From Armatimonadota bacterium (GTDB lineage: Bacteria; Armatimonadota; Armatimonadia; Armatimonadales; Armatimonadaceae): DNA of 6,080 nt. The DNA lies in NCBI GenBank assembly GCA_030833025.1, contig JAURHZ010000144.1, positions 1 to 6,080 on the forward strand, given 5' to 3'. Below the pieces are notes generated by a model. That model saw only the letters and a program-made list of their open reading frames with translations. It did not search any database and had not been told where the DNA came from. Below, in pieces: positions 1 through 5,279 of this stretch (position 1 is its first letter; each line of letters opens with the position of its first letter). The position numbers and the translations under genes were made by a program.

Positions 1-32
1 GAACGTCTGTCGCGAGCTGTAATGTTGAGCGA

Positions 33-65
33 TTGGTTCGACTTTCCAGTACGAACTTGGTTCGA
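33..65. repeat. Short overlapping inverted repeats downstream of the ABC transporter gene
   Basis: The 90 bases left of the ABC transporter stop codon hold no gene that I can support. They contain GTTCG at 36-40, CGAAC at 52-56 and GTTCG again at 60-64, so the middle copy can pair with either flank to form one of two 5-bp stems. The longer string TTGGTTCGA occurs directly repeated at 33-41 and 57-65. On the minus strand the stem at 52-64 follows the transporter stop by about 27 bases and is preceded, not followed, by a T-rich stretch, so it is at best a weak transcript-end structure. Confidence 0.25.
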
Positions 66-90
66 AAGAGAAAATTAAGAAAACTAACCC

Positions 91-2325
91 CTAGACCACC
101 CGCAGCTCGTTGACTTCCTTCTGCATATCAACCAGCTTTCGGAATATGCCATCCTCTTTGGCTAGAAGCTCATCGTGGGTGCCAACCTCCGCAATCTTGC
201 CCTTTTCAACGACAACCAGGCGGTCCGCATTGCGCAGCGTTGATAACCTGTGTGCAATCGCAAATGTGGTCCGACCCGCAATAAGGCGTTCAATCGCTTC
301 CTGAATCTGCTTCTCTGTCTCGGTATCCACCGATGCCGTTGCTTCATCCAGAATCAAAATCCGCGGGTCATGCAAAATCGCGCGAGCAATCGATATCCGC
401 TGACGCTCGCCACCCGAAAGCCGCGCACCACGCTCCCCAACCTGCGTATCGTAGCCATCAGCGAAACGCATGATGAAGTCGTGCGCATTTGCCGCCTTAG
501 CAGCCTTGATCACACTCAGTGGGTCTGCACTTGGCTTGGCGTACGCGATGTTCTCGTAGATACTTCCCGGGAACAAGTAAGGCTCCTGCAGCACAATGCC
601 AAGCTGGCTCCGCAAATCGTTGAGCTTGATCTTGCGCATTTCAACGCCATCCACGAGAATACGACCCTCATTCGGGTCATAGAAGCGGGAAATCAAGTTG
701 ATAACCGTAGACTTACCGGCACCCGAATGACCCACCAAACCAATCATTTCACCCGGCTTGACATCAAGGCTAAAGTCATCAAGCACCCGGCGCGCCTTGT
801 CGTAGCCAAAACTAACCTTCTCAAATGTGACCGCACCCGTAATATGAGGCATCGGCTGCGCATCCGCAGCATCTGCGACATCCGGCTCGGTGTCCATAAC
901 TTCAAACACACGCTCGGCGCTGGTCAGGGCCCGGGAAAGCCAATCCGCGATGCGCGTCATCCCCTGAAGTGGTCCATACAGCTGACCAAGATAAAAGAAG
1001 AAGAGGTTGAGCGTCCCAAGGGACATCGTTCCCTTGACGACCTCACGTCCACCCACGTACCAGACGACGAAGATACCGGACATCATCAGGAGCGCAAGCA
1101 CCGGGAACAATGTCGCCCACCAGTTCTCAAGATCGAGGTTTACACGCAGCAAGTTTGTCGCACGGGTCAGAAAGCGGTCATTCTCACGGTCTTCCGCCGC
1201 AAATGCCTTGACCACACGTGCCCCGGCAATAGCGGAGTTCGCTCCTGAGTTCATCACCGACCGCAAATGCCACAGCCGCTCAAGCCGTCCCCAGAGGAAG
1301 CGCCAAATCTTAATCGTCGACACGACCACGATTGGAACGGGAATCAAGACAAACACTGTCAGGAGCCAGTTTTGGGCAAACAGGACGATCAAAATACCGA
1401 CAATCGTCAGGCCGTTCACGACCAGAATCTGCAAACCATCAACGAGGAAGTTGTTAAGCTCGTTGACATCCTGGGTCACACGGGTGACCAGCGTTCCTGT
1501 CTGACGCTTGTCGTAGTAGGACAGGCCGAGTTTCTGCAGCTTTGCGTACAGCTGTGTCCTAATACGGTAAGTGAGGTTAGCACTCAGGAATGCGGAAAGC
1601 CGTCCCCGCACGATTCCAATGATGGCACCCAGCGCGTGACTGCCAAGGAGCAGTACAACCAGGATGCCAAGCTTGTTGATCCGTGTCGCATCGGAGAGTA
1701 CTCCAGTTTTAGGGAGGAGAACATCGTCCGTTAGGTCGCGCACGATTACACCGGGGACCAGACCCGCCCACGTGCCCGCAATCATCAGTGCCAGCAACAC
1801 CACAACGTGCACTTTGTACGGGGTAGCGTAGGAAAGTAGACGCAGCAGGGTCGCCCGCTTGTCAAAGCAGTGACGGCAGACATCCGAGTCCTTGGCAAGC
1901 GCCCGCGCGCACTTGGGGCAGACTTTGTCATTGTCATCGATACCGGCGACGGGGAGTTCCGCTTCCTTTGCGAGGGCACTCAGCACTCTAGCCGCACCGG
2001 TCATTCGCGCAGCGTACATTGTTGTGTAGCGCGCAACCTCTACGGTGTCCGTTCCAGAGTGCAGCACCAAGGCTCCACAGCCGACCAATGTTTCCGTTTT
2101 GGCATCCCGTATCGATGCAATGTCGCATGTACGGAGCACCGTGCCCGTGGTGCCCGCAGCTTCGATGACGATAACCGTGGTACGCGTCGCGCAGACCCAG
2201 CGCTGACAGATATGCGAGCGTTCGTTTAGGTCAAATGCAATCGCAATCAGCAAGTCCGCAGGAGCAATTCCGCTTGCGGTGAGGGTATCGGTGATGGGGG
2301 TGGGGAGGGGTTCTACCAGTGACAC
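91..2325 (-). CDS. ABC exporter, fused permease-ATPase, with N-terminal PH-like region and zinc ribbon
   Basis: This 744-residue protein is a half-size ABC exporter of the MsbA/LmrA/BmrA type, expected to act as a homodimer in the cytoplasmic membrane and drive export or lipid flipping with ATP. About six transmembrane helices lie at roughly 171-196, 219-239, 298-318, 319-338, 403-425 and 435-453. The ATPase domain (about 498-740) is complete: A-loop Y508, Walker A GHSGAGKST at 532-540, Q-loop Q580, signature LSGGE at 636-640, Walker B ending at D660 with catalytic E661, D-loop D667 and H-loop H692. Ordinary members are about 580-600 residues. The extra 160 residues at the N-terminus comprise a beta-rich region (about 15-120) that I tentatively read as PH-like, then a CxxC-x10-CxxC zinc ribbon with C136, C139, C150 and C153. 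The start is GTG at 2325 with no strong ribosome binding site. It lies 37 bases downstream of the cyclase gene on the same strand, so co-transcription is likely. The substrate cannot be read from the sequence. Confidence 0.93.
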   Translation of the reverse strand: MSLVEPLPTPITDTLTASGIAPADLLIAIAFDLNERSHICQRWVCATRTTVIVIEAAGTTGTVLRTCDIASIRDAKTETLVGCGALVLHSGTDTVEVARYTTMYAARMTGAARVLSALAKEAELPVAGIDDNDKVCPKCARALAKDSDVCRHCFDKRATLLRLLSYATPYKVHVVVLLALMIAGTWAGLVPGVIVRDLTDDVLLPKTGVLSDATRINKLGILVVLLLGSHALGAIIGIVRGRLSAFLSANLTYRIRTQLYAKLQKLGLSYYDKRQTGTLVTRVTQDVNELNNFLVDGLQILVVNGLTIVGILIVLFAQNWLLTVFVLIPVPIVVVSTIKIWRFLWGRLERLWHLRSVMNSGANSAIAGARVVKAFAAEDRENDRFLTRATNLLRVNLDLENWWATLFPVLALLMMSGIFVVWYVGGREVVKGTMSLGTLNLFFFYLGQLYGPLQGMTRIADWLSRALTSAERVFEVMDTEPDVADAADAQPMPHITGAVTFEKVSFGYDKARRVLDDFSLDVKPGEMIGLVGHSGAGKSTVINLISRFYDPNEGRILVDGVEMRKIKLNDLRSQLGIVLQEPYLFPGSIYENIAYAKPSADPLSVIKAAKAANAHDFIMRFADGYDTQVGERGARLSGGERQRISIARAILHDPRILILDEATASVDTETEKQIQEAIERLIAGRTTFAIAHRLSTLRNADRLVVVEKGKIAEVGTHDELLAKEDGIFRKLVDMQKEVNELRVV
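2283..2310 (+). other. G-rich tract at the start of the ABC transporter gene, possible G-quadruplex
   Basis: The plus strand has G runs at 2283-2285, 2296-2300, 2302-2305 and 2307-2310, separated by 10, 1 and 1 bases, which meets a loose three-tetrad quadruplex pattern. It is the template strand for codons 6-14 of the transporter, so the mRNA here is C-rich. The runs arise from proline and threonine codons of the P-L-P-T-P motif, so coding constraint could explain them fully. Confidence 0.3.
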
Positions 2326-2362
2326 ACGGGGATAGTACCACCGTCAAACAGAATCGTAGCGA

Positions 2363-3655
2363 TTAGTTGTCGGCTGGGTCGCCACTCGGGGATGATGGCT
2401 TATCAGGAGTCGCATCCGGGTCGATTTCAGGATTGTCCTTGTTCGATGCCGAGCCATCCGTTGGGTACTCGACGCTTGCGCCTTTGACGCCTCTCGAGAT
2501 TGTTGCGCTGACGGTTCCCCCGCGTGGGATACGACTTCCCGTTGGTGGGCTCTGCTTATAAACCGTGTTTTCGGGATACTTAGTGAAATCTCCCATCACG
2601 ATTTTCATCCGGAGGCCTTCGCCCTGAACAATGGTGTCGGCTTCATGGGTCTCACGGCCCATCAGGTCTGGAACGCGTACTACGCCGGCTTCATTCGATG
2701 TTGGTGTAACTACGGGAGAACCATTATTCCGGTTGCCATTTGCCTTTGGAGGCTTAACTCCGGGCTTACCAGTAGGCGCTTTGCCATTGGATGACAGCCA
2801 GCCTTCAAACTTGCCGTAAGCTAACTTGAATGGCTTGGGATACTTCTTATATGCGTAGTACGTTGAGCCAACCAGCCCTGTAATAAACAACAAAGCAAAA
2901 ATACGACCCCAGTGCGGGCGCAAGACATCGGATAACCGGGGGCGTAATGCTCTCGCCTCTCGGCTACGTGCGCGGCCATCTTCGACCACACGCTTCGGCG
3001 TGCTCGGGTTGCCACAAAATGGCCCATCAAGTCGCCCATAGAGATTGTAAATGTCGACAATAATCTTATGCTTGACGCGAGTTTCACCCAGATGAGTGAT
3101 GTACCGTGCCCACGGATCCATGTCGATCAGGACTTTGGCGACTTCACTCGAGAGGAGAATATGGTCGGCATCCCCGAGATCCATCACACGCTGCGCCGTA
3201 ATAATGCCATCACCTGCAGCATCCCGCTGGCCGTTGACATCTTGGACGATGGTTACTTCGCCTGCATGCACTCCCATCCGTAACTTTAGCGGGGTGCCAA
3301 TCAGCTGCTTGAGGCGAGCGTTGTCAGCTTGGATCATCCCATGTAGCTGCAACGCACAACGCAGTGGAGAAAGCAGGTCCTTGAAGAACATTAACGCGAT
3401 GCCATCGCCGGTCTGCCGGACTAGCAGGCTTTCCGGGTCGTACTTCGCAGATGCCACTTCAGGCGTCATTTGTACAATTTGCCCTAGCTCACGCTGCGCT
3501 GCGACTTGATGGTCTGTTGGGAGCTTGGCAAACCCGACGATATCCATGAAGAGCACGTACGCGCGCCGCAACGATGGCGTGCGCTCTACCACATCGGTCA
3601 GTGGCGTCGGTATCGGGTTATCTTCGTAGGACATAGGGGTTGGTCGGGCAGTCAT
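2363..3655 (-). CDS. Membrane protein: class III nucleotide-cyclase domain, one TM helix, extracytoplasmic PASTA domain
   Basis: This 430-residue protein has a class III adenylate/guanylate cyclase homology domain at about 30-205, an arginine-rich juxtamembrane stretch (221-251), one transmembrane helix (about 252-269), a Pro/Gly/Asn-rich linker (285-322), a PASTA domain (about 325-389, with VPDLMG and QSPPTGSRIPRGG) and an acidic Pro/Ser-rich tail. The positive charges before the helix place the cyclase in the cytoplasm and PASTA outside. Aligned without gaps to the cyclase motifs, metal-binding aspartates are D38 (MDIVGF) and D84 (TGDG), the adenine-selecting aspartate position is D145, and the transition-state arginine is R156. 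The usual substrate lysine is arginine (R80), and the transition-state asparagine is isoleucine (I152, codon ATT at 3202-3200). Whether it makes cyclic nucleotide is therefore doubtful. PASTA domains in other proteins bind muropeptides or peptidoglycan, which suggests cell-wall sensing. ATG at 3655 is taken as the start; ATG at 3634 (M8) is possible. The ABC exporter follows by 37 bases. Confidence 0.9.
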   Translation of the reverse strand: MTARPTPMSYEDNPIPTPLTDVVERTPSLRRAYVLFMDIVGFAKLPTDHQVAAQRELGQIVQMTPEVASAKYDPESLLVRQTGDGIALMFFKDLLSPLRCALQLHGMIQADNARLKQLIGTPLKLRMGVHAGEVTIVQDVNGQRDAAGDGIITAQRVMDLGDADHILLSSEVAKVLIDMDPWARYITHLGETRVKHKIIVDIYNLYGRLDGPFCGNPSTPKRVVEDGRARSREARALRPRLSDVLRPHWGRIFALLFITGLVGSTYYAYKKYPKPFKLAYGKFEGWLSSNGKAPTGKPGVKPPKANGNRNNGSPVVTPTSNEAGVVRVPDLMGRETHEADTIVQGEGLRMKIVMGDFTKYPENTVYKQSPPTGSRIPRGGTVSATISRGVKGASVEYPTDGSASNKDNPEIDPDATPDKPSSPSGDPADN

Positions 3656-3714
3656 CGCATTCTACCGTTGTGCCTTCCACGGGGCGTCCAATACAGGACA
3701 TACACCAGACACAT

Positions 3715-3733
3715 ATTCCGTTAGTTTCGGAAT
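3715..3733 (-). repeat. Inverted repeat in the predicted 5' leader of the cyclase transcript
   Basis: ATTCCG at 3715-3720 and CGGAAT at 3728-3733 form a perfect 6-bp dyad around a 7-base loop. If transcription starts from the minus-strand promoter proposed at 3753-3781, the element lies in the untranslated leader about 60 bases before the cyclase start codon. There it could fold as an RNA hairpin or act as an operator. No U-run follows, so it is not an intrinsic terminator. A dyad of this size can arise by chance. Confidence 0.3.
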
Positions 3734-3752
3734 GCAATCATTTGCCGTGTAG

Positions 3753-3781
3753 ATTGTAGCCAATGAAAGTGGCATTTTGCA
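3753..3781 (-). promoter_or_regulatory. Candidate sigma70-type promoter for the cyclase-exporter unit
   Basis: Read on the minus strand, TGCAAA (3781-3776) is followed after 17 bases by TACAAT (3758-3753). The -10 hexamer matches TATAAT at five of six positions. The -35 hexamer matches TTGACA at only three. The optimal spacing and the position about 95 bases before the cyclase ATG make it the best candidate I see in this direction. It is a hand match, not a scored prediction. Confidence 0.35.
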
Positions 3782-3799
3782 CTCTAATTTGTAATGAAG

Positions 3800-3850
3800 T
3801 TGCGACAGACTGGCAAAGTATTCCGCTCAGAAGTCGTTCTGATGTCGCAA
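3800..3850. repeat. 8-bp inverted repeat TTGCGACA/TGTCGCAA with 35-base spacer
   Basis: TTGCGACA at 3800-3807 is the exact reverse complement of TGTCGCAA at 3843-3850. The two arms are separated by 35 bases and sit between the two candidate promoters. A second copy of the ATGTCG core (3852-3857) follows the right arm at a 10-base period. This arrangement could be paired operator half-sites, but one 8-bp match in a region this size is not far from chance expectation. Confidence 0.3.
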
Positions 3851-3861
3851 AATGTCGATAC

Positions 3862-3895
3862 CTACTCTAGTCGGGATGCACAGGACTAGATGTAG
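3862..3895. promoter_or_regulatory. Long dyad overlapping the nrdR promoter, candidate operator or hairpin
   Basis: CTACTCTAGTC at 3862-3872 pairs with GACTAGATGTAG at 3884-3895: 7 uninterrupted base pairs (3866-3872 with 3884-3890), then 4 more (3862-3865 with 3892-3895) after one bulged T at 3891. The central 11 bases contain the proposed -35 element of the nrdR promoter, and the -10 element begins 4 bases after the right arm. No T-run follows, so it is not a terminator. A dimeric DNA-binding protein here would block RNA polymerase. The sequence does not resemble the published NrdR box, so the regulator is unknown. Confidence 0.45.
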
Positions 3896-3905
3896 CGGAT
3901 AGAAT
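3877..3905 (+). promoter_or_regulatory. Candidate sigma70-type promoter for nrdR-prmC
   Basis: TGCACA (3877-3882) matches TTGACA at four of six positions and is followed after exactly 17 bases by TAGAAT (3900-3905), which matches TATAAT at five of six. Transcription would begin near 3912, giving a leader of about 25 bases before the nrdR ATG. The -35 element lies in the centre of the long dyad at 3862-3895, so the promoter is plausibly regulated. Confidence 0.45.
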
Positions 3906-3922
3906 TGAACATTCTCCAACAT

Positions 3923-3940
3923 ATGGTAGTGAACCCATGA
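3923..3940 (+). other. Five-codon reading frame overlapping the nrdR start
   Basis: ATG GTA GTG AAC CCA TGA runs from 3923 to 3940, and its stop overlaps the nrdR ATG as ATGA. If translated, it could couple ribosomes into nrdR or act as a tiny leader. No ribosome binding site precedes it and nothing in its codons suggests attenuation, so chance is the more likely explanation. Confidence 0.15.
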
Positions 3941-4398
3941 AGTGTCCGTTTTGCGGCGTGATAGACCGTGACCAGGTTTTGGATTCAAGACCAGTCCGTG
4001 ATGGTATGGCAATCAAGCGGCGCCGACTCTGCCACGGCTGTGAAGGACGCTTTACAACCTTTGAAGAAATCGAAGATTTACGCTTGTCGGTCATCAAGCG
4101 CGATGGCACACGCGAGCCATTCGACCGCGAGAAGCTGACCCGTGCCCTCGAGACGGCGTGTAATAAACGAACGGTAGCGATGTCGGCTATTTCCGACCTC
4201 ATCGACCGAGTTGAGCGCCACCTTATGGCCCGCGGCGACCGCGAAGTCCAAAGCCACCTCATCGGTGAGGCAATCATGCTAGAGCTGAGCAAGCTCGATG
4301 CCGTTGCGTTCATCCGGTTTGCCAGCGTCTACCACCAGTTTGAAGATGCCGATCAGTTCAAGGCGATGGTCGAGCAGCTGAAGGTTTCCTCAATCTGA
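3937..4398 (+). CDS. nrdR: Transcriptional repressor NrdR of ribonucleotide reductase genes
   Basis: NrdR senses the ATP/dATP balance and represses ribonucleotide reductase operons when deoxynucleotides are plentiful. The 153-residue length is typical. The zinc ribbon is intact, with CxxC pairs C3/C6 and C32/C35, the stretch SRPVRDG at 17-23, basic residues KRRR at 27-30 and RFTTFE at 38-43. An ATP-cone domain follows from about 49 to 139, beginning with VIKRDGTREPFDREKL. The methionine at 3937 gives the canonical MKCPFC start. Upstream, GGTAGTGA at 3925-3932 is only a weak ribosome binding site. A five-codon frame (3923-3940) ends in a TGA overlapping this ATG. No ribonucleotide reductase gene lies in the window, so regulation acts in trans. 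prmC follows closely on the same strand and is likely co-transcribed. Confidence 0.97.
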   Translation: MKCPFCGVIDRDQVLDSRPVRDGMAIKRRRLCHGCEGRFTTFEEIEDLRLSVIKRDGTREPFDREKLTRALETACNKRTVAMSAISDLIDRVERHLMARGDREVQSHLIGEAIMLELSKLDAVAFIRFASVYHQFEDADQFKAMVEQLKVSSI

Positions 4399-4430
4399 GC
4401 ACGCAGCTAACGACATCAACATCGATTTGG

Positions 4431-5258
4431 GTGAACCAGCTGATCGATGCCGGTATACCCAGCCACGATGCCAGCGTTGAAGTGCGGCAGATTATTCTTG
4501 AAACCCTTGGACTGACGCCGACACAGCTCCTTCTCCACAGTGGAAATCTGTCAGGAGCGGAAACAAAACGCATCGAAACACGGGTCACCCGGCGGGCAAC
4601 GCGTGAGCCACTCGCATACATTTTGGGGGAGCGCTGGTTTTACGGGATGCGTTTCCTGGTTACCCCAGATGTACTAATCCCACGCCCGGAAACGGAGCTC
4701 CTCGTCGAGCTGGCGCTTAATCATCTCCAGAACTGTTCTACAGAAACTCCAAGCATCCTCGATCTCTGCACAGGTTCGGGCTGCGTTGGCATCGCCATTC
4801 TCGCTAGCCACCCAGCTACAAACGGGGTCTTGACGGATCTCTCACCAGAGGCCATCGCAATCGCTTGGCAAAATGCAGAGCTCAATTCCGTATTCGAGCG
4901 GTCAGCGCTTGTTATCGGCGACCTCGATCCCGATATCGATGCCGGTGAACGATTTAATGTCATCACGGCGAACCCTCCGTATATCGACCCGGATGACATC
5001 GAAACCCTCGCAGTCGAAGTGCGGGACTGGGAACCTGAGCTGGCACTCTACGCCACGGATGCTGGCTATGCGCTCTATCCGCGCATCGCTGCGCTCGCGC
5101 TAAATCGTCTCCGCCCCGGCGGCATCCTCGCCGTCGAATGCGGTCACACCCAGGCAGCCAACGTCGCCGAAATCTTCACTACCGCCGGGTTGGTAAATAT
5201 CGGTATCCACGCTGACCTCGCTGGCATCCCGAGAGTGGTCACTGCAAATCAACCCTGA
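4431..5258 (+). CDS. prmC: Peptide chain release factor N5-glutamine methyltransferase PrmC
   Basis: PrmC (HemK) uses S-adenosylmethionine to methylate the glutamine of the GGQ motif in release factors RF1 and RF2, raising termination efficiency. From the GTG at 4431 the protein is 275 residues. An N-terminal helical release-factor-binding region (about 1-70) is followed by a Rossmann methyltransferase domain with IPRPETE at 83-89, the SAM-binding LDLCTGSGC at 110-118, the acidic strand end LTD at 134-136 and the catalytic NPPYI at 181-185. The C-terminal DLAGIPRVV is also a family hallmark. The GTG has no visible ribosome binding site and cuts the first helix short. The same frame is open upstream to a CTG at 4395, which overlaps the nrdR stop as CTGA, adds 12 residues and has GAAGG 10 bases before it; that may be the true start. 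The gene ends 21 bases before the convergent esterase gene. Confidence 0.95.
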   Translation: MNQLIDAGIPSHDASVEVRQIILETLGLTPTQLLLHSGNLSGAETKRIETRVTRRATREPLAYILGERWFYGMRFLVTPDVLIPRPETELLVELALNHLQNCSTETPSILDLCTGSGCVGIAILASHPATNGVLTDLSPEAIAIAWQNAELNSVFERSALVIGDLDPDIDAGERFNVITANPPYIDPDDIETLAVEVRDWEPELALYATDAGYALYPRIAALALNRLRPGGILAVECGHTQAANVAEIFTTAGLVNIGIHADLAGIPRVVTANQP

Positions 5259-5279
5259 GGATGCCTGCTAAAAACAGTA

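Larger units (their letters stand above)
3656..3936. other. Divergent intergenic region between the cyclase gene and nrdR
   Basis: These 281 bases separate two divergently transcribed units and must carry both promoters. The region looks richer in A and T than the genes beside it. I find no RNA gene and no credible full-length open reading frame. What it does hold is listed separately: one candidate promoter per direction, three inverted repeats, a set of phased GTCG motifs and a five-codon reading frame abutting the nrdR start. I looked for a site resembling the NrdR box (paired A/T-rich ACA...TGT half-sites) and did not find a convincing one. Confidence 0.8.

Noticed and set aside
33..65. 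tRNA-like TTCGA loops (GGTTCGA twice)
   Set aside because: The flanking bases do not form a 5-bp T stem, and no acceptor, anticodon or D arm can be built from the bases available.
250..1248. 332-residue open frame on the plus strand
   Set aside because: It lies wholly antisense to the transmembrane and ATPase coding sequence of the exporter, whose motifs are intact. The antisense product is Arg/His/Thr-rich with no recognisable domain, as expected of a shadow frame.
2352..2364. AATCG-TAG-CGATT hairpin at the cyclase stop codon as a terminator
   Set aside because: The stem is only 5 bp with a 3-base loop and no following U-run, so it should not separate the cyclase and exporter transcripts.
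3867..4313. 148-residue open frame on the minus strand over nrdR
   Set aside because: nrdR on the plus strand is complete with all its motifs, and the antisense product is a Ser/Arg-rich string with no recognisable domain.
5259..5279. Possible terminator between convergent prmC and the esterase gene
   Set aside because: The 21-base gap has only a 3-bp CTG/CAG pairing and no T-run on either strand.
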